DNA of 64,000 bases from Coenobita brevimanus (taxonomy: Eukaryota > Arthropoda > Malacostraca > Decapoda > Coenobitidae): assembly GCA_032717465.1 (NCBI GenBank), contig CM064664.1, forward strand, positions 1,678,969 through 1,742,968, written 5' to 3'. The translations under genes and the position numbers were made by a program. Below, piece by piece: positions 34,723 to 47,740 of this stretch; within the stretch, counting starts at the first letter, position 1; the number at the start of each line of letters is the position of its first letter. The notes under the pieces were generated by a model. That model was not told where the DNA came from. It was given only the letters and a program-made list of their open reading frames with translations, and did no database searches.

Positions 34723-36045
34723 TTGATCTTGACTTTCATCTGTAGCTGCGATGACAATCGTACAACAATCCCCGGAGGTAATTGGCCATCATTGCCTCGT
34801 TCCACCTGACCTGATATCTGGTTTCCATCAGCAGAACGTCCTGGCAGAACCGTCAGCCATGCTCCTCGCTGACTGCACCCAAGTTGCTTTTGAAGAAATC
34901 AAGGTGGGAATGCAAATAGTGCAATTTCACTGAAATTCTGCATCCAAGCCGGTGAAATGTGCCGATCAGGTCATCGACGAGCTGTGCGGAATCTAGCCTC
35001 CTCTGGTTGCCAAAAAACTTTCCTCAACCCCTCTGAAAGCATTACATGTGCGCTCTTCATCATCGGTTATTTTACCCTGGAGTTCGCGACTAACAAGCAT
35101 TCTTCGAATCTGCTGCCCGGTGAATAGGCCAGCCGTCACCTTTGCCATGCTTAGTTTGGGAAACAATGACCGGATATGCAGAATACATCACCATCATTGT
35201 TGATCGCTTTCACGAATTCTTTCACAAGACCAAGTTTTATGTGTTGTTGTGGTAGTAACACCTCCCTGGAGATCAGTGGAGTTCTTACAACGTTGCACGA
35301 CCTTGGTGCGAGACTGACTCAGAGAGGCCAGTCTTTCTTCACGAAATGTTCTGCATTGCTCCGGCTGTCCCACAGGCATAAAAAAACATGAGTACTTCGT
35401 ATAACTGCCTTAGATTCCAAGTAGGAAAGAAATCAACTTGAAATCCCCACAAACCTCCCAGTTGTGATCTGAGTACTTGATATTTGTGAGACAAATCTTC
35501 ACATTCTCATATCCTTCTTTCATTTCCACAGAATGTGCAACTGGAATTGATGGGAGTTTGTTGGCGTTATGCAAAAGTACAGTTTTTAGGCTCTTCATGG
35601 AACTCTCTATGAAGAGTGGCCATTCTGAGGCCTTGTAATCCACACCCATGGCTTGGAACAAACCCTCATCAGAACAATAACACAACAAGGTTTCTTCACA
35701 AAATTAGAAGAAGGATGCAAACTTACTGTGGCAATTCCTATAACTCATCTTGCAACTGGGATCCAACAAGTTCCATTCACTTAGACGTAACGCCAGCAGC
35801 TCAACGCTGGACTTGGTGATTTCTAAATCTCGGACCAAGTCATCCACTTCTTGCTGATTGGGAAAGTTTGGAGTGTCTCCGGAACATTCTCCAACATACG
35901 ATTCATCATCACTTTCCCCTCCGTCATCGACGATGTCCTTATGGTCAGCCATTACGTCTGTCATTACATCGGCATGTGGTAACAAGACAGGAAGTAAACA
36001 ATTGCCAATTCTTGACAACAACCTAGATATACACAAACAAAACAT
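34723..36045 (-). pseudogene. Decayed copy of a widespread arthropod protein of unknown function
   Basis: Minus-strand blocks in order: 36045-35707 (acidic DGGESDDE, NFPNQQEVDDLVRDLEITKS, LLALRLSEWNLL), 35688-35410 (LFQAMGVDYKASEWPLFIESS, KTVLLHNANKLPS, WEVCGDFKLISFLLG). Then, with frame changes, LWDSRSNAEHFVKKDWPL near 35350, PQQHIKLGLVKEFVKAIN near 35240, CFPKLSMAKVTAGLFTGQQ near 35150 and LGAVSEEHG-RFCQD near 34860. I recall multi-copy arthropod proteins with these phrases (EWNLL, SSRSLKAVLLHNGN, KLGLMKQFVKAL). They may be transposon-derived. Several frameshifts and stops make this a pseudogene without introns. Confidence 0.65.
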
Positions 36046-36049
36046 ACAC

Positions 36050-36765
36050 CATTGGAATCATCGTGGAAAACTGAGTCTAACAAGACCAAAAAAATTGAAT
36101 AAACAAATTCTTTGTTACACAGCTTAATAGTAACTACCCATATCCAAAAAGATGTCCCTAAGGAAGTGGTGGTATGGAGCTTCCTTAATCGACAAAAACC
36201 CGAGCCTTTGCCATCTGACCTTCAAGTACTCATTATCGTAAAGCTTTATTGAAAATTTTGTTTCATATTAACTGTCCTCATTGTTCCCTTCACTTAACAA
36301 TGGTCGAGATATGCCACCCTCCCAAGAAACGCAGATTGAAAGAGGATGAAAAACATGATGACAATGAATGTTAATTATATTTTGAAACTCACCTAATTAC
36401 ACTATTGTTTCAAAATTTTTCGTTCCTTCTGCTGCCCATCTGTAACTTAGGTATTATATTAGTTATAGTAATTGTAATTAACTGGGTAAAACTAAATTGT
36501 GTAAGTAACCAAACAGATCATAGTGACGGTATGCAACCCTACTCTAATATAAGGTTACGAGTTGCTGACCGGCAAGAGGTGAAGCGGGACTTTCGGAGAC
36601 TGTAGTCTATTTAAGTTGGTGCCAAAATGATATTATTATTCATTGGGTTCATCTGTTTCACTCTCTGCTAATATGTCTTCTATGGAAGAGGGGAAATCCT
36701 GGTCATTTCTTATTATAGATGATAGAATATATTGCTGAAATTATCTTGGTCCGTCAAGCCCTTTA
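36050..36765. other. Unassigned AT-rich stretch
   Basis: No family recognised. GGAGCTTCCTT near 36174 resembles the right end of the MITE at 60.8 kb but has no partner nearby. Confidence 0.3.
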
Positions 36766-39700
36766 CTATCTATCTATCTGTAGCCAGTCGCCCTAATTCC
36801 GCAAAGAGTGGCCGCAGACAAAACGCCTCCAAGTCGCTCTGTCACCGACCATTTGACTACCCCCCCCAACTCACTCCCCCCTCCCTCCTATACCTCTCTA
36901 CTCCATCCCTCCACCTCAGACTCAGTCTACCCCTTCCTCTCCCTCCCTCCACCTCACCTACATACACCTTCTTAGTCTTTCATTCTCCATTCTCTCCACA
37001 TGTCCAAACCACCTCAGTGTATTTCTCCTAATCTTCTCAACCACATCCACATCCACCCCACAACGTTCCTTCACTTCTTCATTTGTCAACCTGTCTCTCC
37101 ATGTCACTCCACATGCTCCTTTCAAGTAACTCATTTCCACTGCTCTCACTCTTGACTTCTTCCCCTCTTGCAAGGTCCATGCCTTGCTTCCATATGTCAA
37201 GGTTGGGATCACAGTACTATCATGCAGTGACTTCTTAACTTCCATATTCACCTCCCTATTTCTCATCACTGCTTTCAGTGAACCAACAACCTTCCTTCCT
37301 TGCTGTACCCTTTCACGCACTTCATCCCACAAAGTTCCATCCTTACTCATCACACTACCCAAGTACTTGAATGCACTCACATTCTCCATATCCTCACCAT
37401 CCAACCTCACTGTACATTCTGTGACTTCATTCCTCTCAAACACCATAACTTTACTTTTGCTTACATTAACTTTCAGATTCCTCTTCCTACACACTATCCC
37501 AAACTCATTCACCAAACTTTGCAACTCCCATTCATTTCACTCAACAATACTGTATCATCAGCAAACAGCACCACCGGAATCTTCCAAATCTCACCCTCAT
37601 TCATTAGAGCCACCCCCACATCCACTGTCCTACCTTGTTCCTCCTTTACAACCCCATCCATGTATATATTAAACAGCCATGGATACATCACTCAACCCTG
37701 TTTCAGTTCCACATTGAGATCAAAGAACTCACTCAGCTCACCATCCACTCGCACTGTAGCCGTAGCTCCTTCGTACATACTCTTCACAGCACTCAACAAT
37801 TTCCCCTCCACTCCATATATTCTTAATACCTTCCACATACCTTGCCTATCTATTCTGTCATAAGCTTTCTCCAAGTCCATGAAGGCAGCATACACTTTCT
37901 TTCCATTCTCTAGATACTTCTTCACTAAACATCTTAGAACAAATATCTGATCTATACACCCTTTTCCCTTCCAAAATCCTCCTTGTTCTTCTTCATCTAG
38001 CTCCTCTGTCATATGCCTAACCTTATCAATGAATATTCTACCAAATATTTTTCCAGTCACACTAAGAAGGCAAATACCCCTATGGTTACCACATACTTCT
38101 CTCTCCCTTTTCCTTTGTATAAAGGAACAATTATACCTTATTTCCAGTCCTCTGGAACCCTTCCTTCTTCCCAAGCCAATCTACACAACTTTCATATCCA
38201 CTCCACAACAATCTCACCCCCATACCTCAGCATTTCACCACACACTCCATCAATTCCTGGGGCCTTTCCCATCTTGATCTTCTTCATTGCTTCCACTACT
38301 TCCGCCCTAATGATCTCTTCCTCCCTCCTCTCATCTCTTCTTCTCCCAGCCATTCCCCAGCCACTTATACTCTCACTGCTCTCATTCTCTACATGCAACA
38401 AATCCTCAAAGTGCTCCTTCCATCTCCTCAATTTCTCTCTCTTCTCCACCAACAATCTATTATTCCTATCTTTCACTCCCCAACTATTTCCCCTTTCACA
38501 CTGCCTTACTTTCTTTACCTCCTTCCAAAACGATTTCTTACTCTCCCTCCAATTCACACTCAGATTCCTCCCAAACTCTTCATCCACATCCTTCTTACTC
38601 TCCTTCACCAGTCTCTTCACCTCCCTTCTCCTGCTCACATATACCTCTCTCTTCTCTCTCTCATCTTCTCCCCTACCTCTACTCACTAACCATTCACTAT
38701 ATGCCTTCTTCTTTTGTTCCACAGCTCGTTTCACCTCATCATTCCACCATGCTGTCCCTTGCACACCCCTGCATCTCCTCCTCACTCCACAAACCACCTC
38801 ACACGCTGCGCCTATCTCTTCTGTAAATATCTTACATACGTCTTCCACCCCTTCCATCTGCTCTAGCTCATACCTTCCCCATCTTTCTTCCATTAGGCTC
38901 TTATACTCTGCCATTTTCTCACTATCTTGCAAATTCTCCACTCTTCTCACAGGAACTATTTCCTCCTGTCTTCCCCTTCGTCTCTTCAACCATTTTCTTT
39001 GCAGCTTTACCTTAGCCATCACTAAGTTAGTGATGGTCTGAGACTCCATTCCCCCACCCTATCCACAGTCTTGCATCCAACACTTGTCTTCTCATTCGCT
39101 CATCCACACACATGTAGTCTGTCATTACCTTTCGTTCAACTAGTTCATCATCCATCCTCCTCATTAATCTCCATGTACACCGGTGGATCATCTTATGCCG
39201 AAAGTAGGTGTTGGCTATTGCCAACCCCTTACCAGCACAGATGTCCTCCAAAGTACTACCTTTCCCATCTACTTCAGCTGGCACACCCCACTGACCAACC
39301 ACTCCATCCACTCGTACGTTTCCAACTTTGCCATTCATATCTCCAATCAAAAGCACTGTCTCGCTCCTCTCTAATTTATCCATACATGATTCTATTCTCA
39401 CCCAAAACTCATCTTTCACTCTTGCCACTCGGTCCTCTGTTGGACCGTACGCACATACAATCGCCCACACTTGTATATCTCCTTTCATCCTCACTCATAC
39501 AATCTTTGCACCACCTGTTCCATACTTTCTTATATTCTCCTTCCACTTCTTGCTTATCATCAGACATACTCCCCCTCTTGCCCTCTCATTCTCATTATGT
39601 CCCACACATAGGCTGTACCTAAACCATAATCCCATTCTCTCACCCTTTCACCCTCCCATTTAGTTTCAGTCAATCCACATATATCCACTCTTGCATCCTC

Positions 39701-39945
39701 AAGCACCTGAACAATCTCTCTCTCTTTCACTTCATCATTCACTTCTCTCACATTCCACGTCCCCACCCTCAGAATGTCCTTTGTCCATTCCTTAGTCATC
39801 ATCGTATGGTCCATCCTGGTCCGAGGGGCTTTATTCGCTTGTTTAGTTAGTTCTTTTTATGGGGTGGGGCACTAACCCACCACCAACCCTTTTAGTCGCC
39901 TCGAATGACAAGCAGGGACACTGGGGGAAACCCCCCTATGCCAAC
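36766..39945 (-). mobile_element. LINE-A copy 4, near full length, diverged subfamily
   Basis: Minus strand; tail at 36766-36779. From its 5' end: the structured 5' UTR (39845-39925), endonuclease 39814-39560 (GTWNVREVNDEV, GLTETKW) and 39494-39027 (LLIGDMNGKVG, SDHH), linker and RT fingers 39049-38192 (GTAWWNDEV, GKAPGIDGVCGEML), palm 38174-37692 (GGFWKGKGCIDQ, MDLEKAYDRID), catalytic FADDTVLL in 37691-37509, and the C-terminus 37524-36958 (WFGHVERM). About five frameshifts break it. It differs from copy 1 at many positions, so comparison of the two is informative about constraint. No clear TSD was found. Confidence 0.88.
39863..39881 (-). ncRNA. Second copy of the LINE-A 5' UTR hairpin
   Basis: On the minus strand GGTGGG pairs with CCCACC around loop TTAGTGC. 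Compared with copy 1 (GGAGGG/CCCTCC) the third base pair is switched while the pairing and loop are kept. Confidence 0.55.
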
Positions 39946-40289
39946 CGCTGATAACACATTACAGTTTTGTTCTGTGGCGGACCGGCCCAGAGGCCAGTCT
40001 AATAGAGTCCGTGTCTCTGAGAAACTGGTCATAAATTAGTCTTCCAAGAGCCTCCTGGATGGTTACAGGTACAGTTGCGAGCAGATGACTCGAGGCCACC
40101 TAGTCCACCAACATGTTTGGTGTTTTATCTGGTAACAATGGTAGCTATAAACTTGACCGAGATCCAGTCGGTTGTTCTGCCGAAACAAATCCAGTGATAA
40201 TTTGTTAATATGCAGTTCTCACTGGTCTCCAATCAGTATAACGCATGGCAATGCACTTACAGTGCCCCTACCACCACCTCGGCCGCACA

Positions 40290-40690
40290 ATGCTTGTTTA
40301 ACAGTTGCCAATGTTGTATAATTCCAGGCTTTGACGAAGAAATTATTTTACGGCTTGTCGAATGTTACATTTCTTCCAGAATGCAGCAACAGTCATTATG
40401 GTGGGGGTTGCAGGTATGCCAGGTTAAGCAGGTGAGTCAGGTGGGGCTGTGGAGGTGGAGGGGTAGGCGGCTGGTGAGTCAGGTGAGGCAGTGGAGGAAG
40501 AGGGGACGGCACCTGGCGAGTCAGGGAAGGTGGTGAGGGGAGGATCCTCCCTCTCCTCCTCGCTACTGCTTACATTTCCGGCAATTTCCTTCATCTCTTC
40601 TTGCTTGTTTGTTTCATTCCTAATCTTGTTATGCACGTACTGGCAGTATAACAACTTGGTATTCGCGAAATAAACGTCATTATTATACAA
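40290..40690 (-). pseudogene. Possible Tigger-like transposase remnant
   Basis: The minus frame 40690-40424 has an acidic segment (SSSEEERED) followed by a Pro/Ser/Thr repeat (PDSPGAVPSSSTA, PDSPAAYPSTSTA, PDSPA) and a stop. Past the stop the same frame reads MTVAAFWKKCNIRQAVK, and after a one-base shift FVKAWNYTTLATVKQAL. Phrases like FWK..IR..I...AW....TV resemble the C-terminal part of pogo/Tigger DDE transposases. The DDE residues are missing. The order of acidic and helical parts is unusual, so this is a weak call. Confidence 0.3.
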
Positions 40691-40991
40691 ACTGGGTATC
40701 TATTCTAACTTACTGTTATTGCCGAGAACGTTATTGTCGAAGTTGTTACTGGCGAGATCTTACTGAAGACTCCTCTTGAGCACCTTCCCCCACACGCCTG
40801 TAGGTCACTATTGGCGCGTTGTGTGGGGATGAGGGTCGTGTAATGATGGAAAATGGCATTTTTAAGCCACTCCTTGCCTCTACCTCATGTTTTGTGTGGT
40901 AAACTTGTGCATTCAAGGTTTTTGGTTATGATTTTTGGTAACTCGCGCACAATGCGATTCGTCCACTGTGATATCGTGCACTGTGCGAGCC

Positions 40992-41232
<241 letters not shown>

Positions 41233-41292
41233 AGAAATAACACCAACATGTTGGTGGACTAGGTGGCCTCGAGTCATCTGCTCGCAACTGTA

Positions 41293-42330
41293 CCTTCCTT
41301 GGATCCCCCAAGATGATGAACATGAATTATTTCTGTATTCAAAAAGATTCGTTTACACCAAGAGCCCAGAGTGTCTGACAACAAACAGCTTGGCTGTTTT
41401 CGTCTTCGAGAACTGGAGGAACGTGATGTCAAATTTTTCACTATCTGAGCCCACTTTAGCAATGAATGAAATTGCATGGAAAGCATGTCATGATACTGAA
41501 TGAGATAGTTATTTACTTTTATTCAGTTAGACAATATCTTACATAGAAAATCTGGGACCAGTTAAGCAGTTACTAGGACAAGGTACTAATGAGTCACTTG
41601 AGATATATTATCATCTACTGGTATACGAGTTCACATTCTGAAGATGAGCAAACTATATGTTGAAAGTGAACTCATTCACGTTGCCTTCAAAGTGGAGGGG
41701 TTCGATATAACGTCAATCACCCCTTCACTATGAAATATGCCCTCAGTTGAATGAAATAGGTTGTGGGTTGCCATAGTAGCTAATACAACGCAGTGATTGA
41801 TATAAGAGATATGCAGGGGTATCCTGCTGCCAAAGAAGCTAATCTGGTACTAATGCACACTATACAAAACTGCTAAATAATTACATTGCAATATACTGCA
41901 GATTTTTTTTTTTTTTTTACCTACTGACAAGAATTCTTCTTGCCGGGAAGGAGTCAAAAACATCCTCAATTAAACTCCTTCAGTAAAATATATAATAAAA
42001 AAAAAATTATCGTCAAGTGAGGGCAACACTGATATGAAGAACGTAAGGAGATTTACACTTAGGATCGTATACGTAGACAGGATAATTTGTTACTTAAGCA
42101 AACTTTTGCCTTATTTTTAAAAACACAATTTTCTTGATATTCCTAAAGAGTTTTTGGTGTCTTGCGTTTCAAATTTCGCCGCCAGTTTAGTCTGTCACGC
42201 TTTTCTGTAAACACAAATCAAGACTACCTGGCAACTGATCGAGGCACGAGACTCCAAGAGATATCCCGCGATTTTCGTATTATTTTTTGAGCCCCACAAT
42301 GATTATTTGGCGATTCCAAGAGTGCTGACT
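41293..42330. other. Unassigned stretch
   Basis: AT-rich with poly-T near 41907 and poly-A near 42000. No coding motif or repeat family recognised. Confidence 0.3.
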
Positions 42331-42399
42331 TCTCAAGCATGGAAAGGAAGAGGATATGCGTCCCAAGAGACGATGTTTAATTGTGCAATAAAAGCTGTG

Positions 42400-42644
42400 G
42401 GCAAGGAAATGAAATGACGTTGCTGGGATAGTGTGTCGTCTCCTGTCACTGTATTCGTCCTCCAGGATGTGGTGCCGAGACGACGTATTCTCTGACAAGC
42501 TTTGGCATCCACGTTTCTCTCCTGCTGCCAGCGGTGAATCCATCTGTAAACCGAGGAGACACTTGCACCAGTCTCCAGGGCAACATCTTTCACCGATACG
42601 CCTTCCAGCCACATCCTCACTATATGCAAACGATCTGCCATCAA
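42400..42644 (-). pseudogene. Helix-turn-helix N-terminus of a Tc1/mariner-type transposase
   Basis: The minus frame starts MMADRLHIVRMWLEGVSVKD and continues through ETGASVSSVYRWIHRWQQE. This is a compact homeodomain-like HTH of about 45 residues used by Tc1-type transposases to bind their TIRs. After KACQRIRRLGTT the similarity to the usual linker fades, and no DDE domain follows within the next kilobase. Either an isolated exon-like fragment or the rest was deleted. TIRs were not found. Confidence 0.6.
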
Positions 42645-42675
42645 ACATGGGTAATGGATTAGGCGCTTATGACTT

Positions 42676-43256
42676 TACTTTTTTTTTTTTTTTTAACAAC
42701 AGGGGAAAGAAAAACATATGAATAAAAAAAATAATTCATACACCAGATCACTGGCGTCCTCCATTCACAAAATATCTGTATCAGTTGGACTTGAAGAGCT
42801 GTAGGTTGAAGTTTGGGGGGAAACAATTCTAGGGAAGCAAGTTCTAGAGAGATGCAGTTCGGGGAATAAAAGAATTCCGATAGAAGTTCTGCAATACGGC
42901 TGTGGGACATTCCAGTCATGAGTGTTACCAGATGCCCGCGTAGCACGAGGGAAGGCATGGAGAGTTGACACAATGGACGCAACGTCGACTGATCATTTGC
43001 CATAAAAATATCTGTAAAATAATGCAAGGGAAGCAACATTCCTCCTTACTTCTGTGGAAGGTAGTTTATTCGTAATAGCAGGGTTATTACTAATTCCAAC
43101 AGCTTTGTTCTGAATTTTGTCTAGGTGTTTTAGTGCAACCTTTCCACATCCATTCCACAAGGGTGAACAATATTCATGCTGAAAGCGCACATGACTCTTA
43201 TAAATTATAGCTGACTGTTCGTCAGTGAAGAAGTTACGGACTTTACAGTGTCAGGC
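42676..43256 (-). mobile_element. LINE-D-like 3' fragment with poly-A tail
   Basis: The minus-strand poly-A (T run at 42678-42694) marks the 3' end. The protein reads YKSHVRFQHEYCSPLWNGCG, LDKIQNKAVGISN and VRRNVASLALFYRYF, clearly homologous to LINE-D at 51.4-51.6 kb but not identical. It is 5'-truncated at about 43256, and a short shift follows the ALFYRYF block. Confidence 0.8.
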
Positions 43257-43365
43257 GAAATACTCATGCAACGTTTTTTATATGCTGAGGTATGAAACGA
43301 AAATTAGGGCAAAATAAAGCATCATTACTTTCTTGTGAGATCTGAAGTTGGAGTAACAAGAGTAT

Positions 43366-43370
<5 letters not shown>

Positions 43371-43449
<79 letters not shown>
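43371..43449. repeat. (CT)n(CA)n compound microsatellite
   Basis: CT repeats at 43371-43412 followed directly by CA repeats to 43449. Confidence 0.98.
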
Positions 43450-43451
<2 letters not shown>

Positions 43452-43499
43452 ACGTACTTAAAGCTGTCCTGCTATAGAAGACAACGCCTGCCATACTCA

Positions 43500-46400
43500 C
43501 TAGGATGGTGTGTTTCTCCTTGTCTTTGGTTTGACTGTGCGGACTACTGTAATGCTGGATCCACAAACTTTACTCCACAGTCGGCATATCTCATCCTGGT
43601 TTGGTGAGAGAACTCTATTTTGGTTGTGCCTCCATTGTCTACGCTTTTCTCTAGCCAGTTTCCGACCATTTTCAAGATGAATTGTTCCTTCGCTGCAGAA
43701 GGCTTGGCATTGTTCTTTGTTCGAGGTGTTGGTTTCAAGATCTTTTGGTTTGATGTTGCCTGTCTTCAGAGTTGTCCTTATATGATCATTATATCTTTCT
43801 TCTGTCCCCCTGGGTTGTGACGTGCTGCAAGGAGTTTGCCATGCAGAACCTGGCTTGGAAGTGGTGCTCTGGCATGTGGAACATGTGTCCTGCCCATCTC
43901 AGATATTTTTACATCATGGTTTCTATGCTGGTTGACTTTGCCCACTGTAAGATTTGTAACTGAGGGACTTTACCGTCCCATTTGAATCCTAGGGTGCATT
44001 GTACGTATTGCATGTGAAATGACTCAAGCTGTTTGATATGACACTTGTTGCTAGTCTAGGATTCAGCTCCGTATAAGAGAGTGGAGGGGCATACAAATAT
44101 ATTTACTGAAACCTTTGTTTTGATGCTTAGCCTGATACATTCAAAGACACTAGGTCTGAGTCGTCCAGAAAAAGCCGAGACATGGTTGATCCGTGCAAGG
44201 ACTTCGCAACAGTGATACATATACCTGTGAGCACACATCCAAGGTAGGTAAAATTTCTTATCTGCTTTACATTTCAGCCGTTTATCTAGAGTGTATGAGG
44301 CTTTCCTAAGTTGTTTCTCTTATATATTTTTCTGTTTTACTGACCTTCAGAATCCCATTGCATGGTATATATTAACGATGGCAATACTCTTCCGTAGGGT
44401 TTCTGCGGTATGTGTAAGGATAGCACAGCTCTCAGCTCTAGGAAAGAAGTCTTTGACTGTGACTGAAGACGTCCGAGATTAAATAAGTTACCGTTTAGGC
44501 GGAAATGGATTTCTACTAAGTCATCAGGATTCATTTGTTGGTGACTTAGAAGGGCGACTGCAGTGAGACAGATGTTGAAAATGACAGGAGCCAGAACACA
44601 TCCTTGCTTTATCCCAATATCCACTTTGATGGGCTCGGCTTTGCTCCCACCTATGGACACACGAACATTCATGTTGTCATGCAGACTATTCAGGATGGTA
44701 AAAAATTATTTTCAACTCCGAATTTTGAAAGAGCATTCCATAAAAGTTCTCTGTTGTCAGTGTCAAATACTTTTGCAAAATCAGCACTCGTAAATGCAAT
44801 ATATAAACAATTCACAGTTCTGTTCGTGGCATTTCTCTTGTATCTGTCTGGCAACAAAGATCATAAGATCTTAACACAGGAACTTTTTTCCCTACCAAAT
44901 CCATATTGTGTGTGAAGAAGTGTTGACTCAGTCAGATGATTTTTCAGTCTCGATAACATTATCTTGGCTAGTACTTTGGAAGCATTCACCAGGAGGGAAA
45001 TAATTTTACTGTCGTCACAATTTGAGCAGTCCCATTTTTTCTTTTAGATGGTTACATTATCACAAGTAATCGATTCAGATGGAATTTGTTCTTTATTCCA
45101 GATAGTCAGAATGAGATTATCGAGGCACCGGTGGAGTAACTAGCCACCCTTTTTTATTAGATCAAAAGGTATGCCACGAGGGCATGGACTTATATTTTTT
45201 TTAAAGCTCGGATGGCCTAAACAGTTTCTGCAAGTGTAGGTGCGACACTGAGATCTGCAGCATGAGGAGCACTTGGGATGTTATCAAGGATATTGTGCTC
45301 CCCTGGGTTTCTTCAGTTTAGTATGGCATTGAAGAGATGTTGCCCATCTTTCTAGGATTGCTTCCTTGTCTTTCAGGCTCTCTCTCTCGAGTGAACGTGT
45401 AGTGTCTATGTTGTGTTTGATTTGGACTTAGTTTTTATCGACTTGTAGAATCAAGGTTCAGGTTTATCATAACTATCAATTAGGGTTTGCAGCTCTTTTG
45501 CATGTTCAGTTCACCAATTGTTCTCCATGTCAGGCAGCCTCCTCTGGGTTTCAGTTTTTAAGGTTTGGGAGCTAGGATGAGCCAACCAGTTGTTATGTGC
45601 TCTATACTTCATTGCAAGAAGGTAATGTATACTCTCAGCATGATTATCAAACCAGTCATTATGGCAGTTGGTGAAGAAATATAGGGTTCCTTCTGCAGTG
45701 CCGTGAAGCATTGTCTTAATGTTTGGACATTCTATGTCTAGGTTTGTAGCATTGTTGCTTAGTTCAAGTGGTGGTCATTGAGAGAGATTGTCTGTAATAG
45801 TACTGGGGAAACTGTTACAAGTTGCTGTATCCTTTAAAATAGTAAAGTTTAGATTCTTGGATAATGGTCTACGGTTCCTTCGTGGGCACATAACCAGTTG
45901 CGGTTTGGTGAGTATAAGGTTATGGTCTACTGAGCACCCAGCACCCCTCATAGATTGGGTTACAAGAACTTCTCTTTGATCTCATTGCCTTATACTGACA
46001 TTATCAATTAGGTGCCAGCGTCTAGATCGTGGATGCATCCACGTGTCTTGCGTTTATTCTAATGTTGAAAAACGGCGTTGGTGATGGCCAGACTGTGTTA
46101 TGAGTATAATGAAAGCAGTGTAAGGCCATTGTCGTTCATGTTACCAGCTCCATGGAGGCCTAGAATGGCTAGCCAGAGGTGATTATCTTTTCCAATTCTG
46201 CCATTAAAATCTTCAAGCAGGATGAGTTTGTCATTATGTAGTATTGGGGAAATAGTACCATCCAGAGAGTCGTTAAAGGAATCTTTGCCGCCATACTCAG
46301 AGTCAAGCGTCGGAGCATACACACTAATGAGTGGTGTACATTGGCTTTAGAGAGATTTTTTTTTTTATGCTAGGAAGAAGGAACCAAAGGCCATGAGCCC

Positions 46401-46880
46401 GCAATAATCGTTCGCTCAAAGAGAAAAACAAAATACAAGAGAGAGACAAATTCAAGAGCCAAATTGTGCCAGGACATCAGCGTCTCTGATATACTCCCAG
46501 GTGATTCTTGGATCTTCTATAGTAGGTTGTCTGAGTATCCTCTTCAGAAATAATTATACCTTCTCCAATTAGGTTGCCCTCTTCTGAGAGGGGAGTCTCA
46601 GGTACAGCAGCAGTGTCAGTCTATTATCGTTTCTGTTCATGGACAATAAGGGGAGTCTTACGGTGTGGTCCTAGGACTTGGTCAGAATCAAGCATGATCC
46701 GTATATTGCTGGCAGCAAGAGTCAGAGAAATTCTCTTAGTTCTTCAGCTGTAGCATGGAATGCCTCGACAAAAGTGGTTATCTGCCCAGGTGTAGAGAAG
46801 CAAATGTTTAGGTTACCTTCTCTAAACCCCTCCCCATCAGATTAAGCAGATGGGTGTCCGTTTCTGGCTGCTTAATCGCT
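43500..46880 (-). mobile_element. LINE-E, degenerate APE-type non-LTR element
   Basis: Minus strand. Near 46700 the endonuclease start is visible (NIRIMLDSDQVLGPHRKTP, a GNIRTLLD-type leader). The frame 46322-46098 has YAPTLDSE and LILLEDFNGRIGKDN. The middle (45711-45511) encodes a linker. The frame 44672-44337 contains the RT palm GIKQGCVLAPVIFNICLTAV, preceded by the MNVRVSIGG segment. The 43738-43544 frame (AKEQFILKMVGNWLEKSVDN) belongs to the C-terminal region. Many stops and shifts. The family differs from A, B, C and D, and I do not assign a clade. The 3' end near 43500 is uncertain. Confidence 0.75.
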
Positions 46881-47395
46881 CTGGATGCTGCTGAAGGTAT
46901 TGCATGCTCCTATGCCATCATGCCAGCGACCACTGGGTTAATGAGGCCAGTATGCAGGACTCGAGGCAGCGACTTGCACCCACATCCATGGCCTGTCACC
47001 ATCATTGTATGCTGTAGCCAAGGCCATTTAGGTTTGATGATTGGGATGATTGGGAAGTGAAAATAGCAGTGGGCTTGTACAATGAAAGCGTTTGGTGTGG
47101 TAGTGAGAGTGTGCAGTCCTACCGCCTCATTACTTGGCCCTTCTAAGCATGTAATAGTGGCAAGAAGTTTCACGATGACTATCTACTGATCAGGGTTGCA
47201 GGAGTCTGTTCCGAGCTCTGTCTGTCAAGGCCTGTCTTCTGGAGGACATCACTGCCTCCTCACTGACGGCCTCTTCAGTGTGGGTAGCCCTGTCCACCTG
47301 TTAAGGCTGGGGGGATGTCCCCTCACTGGGATGTCCCACAAGATTTATGGGGTACACATGCACTCCACCATGACAAGATGGTTCCTGTGGGAGGT

Positions 47396-47470
<75 letters not shown>

Positions 47471-47740
47471 GCACGCGCGCGGCACAAACATCCAACAACT
47501 CTCGCTCTATCCTACGATTGAAAGGTGCTAGACTACATCCGAAAGACATTAGCCTACAGTCCACCAGGTTTATGTTCACATGAGCCAAGGGTTGGAACTA
47601 TTACACCATATACAGTATGGTATAAGCATATATTCAATCGTATATGCTTATGCAGATTATGTGTAGTAGGGGTAGGTAGCCCCGCCGAGGGAAGTACTAC
47701 CACCAAGGTAACGGGAGACTCAAGGAATAGCCTGGATTCC
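46881..47740. other. Unassigned stretch with CA microsatellite
   Basis: No family recognised outside the CA repeat. It may hold the 5' part of LINE-E on the minus strand. Confidence 0.3.
47399..47480. repeat. (CA)n microsatellite with GC-rich end
   Basis: About 34 CA units ending in GCACGCACGCGCGC. Confidence 0.98.

Noticed and set aside
38013..39041. 342-codon plus-strand frame
   Set aside because: Antisense to the LINE-A copy 4 polyprotein; rich in Ser/Pro/Phe as expected for the reverse of a Lys/Glu/Arg-rich protein.
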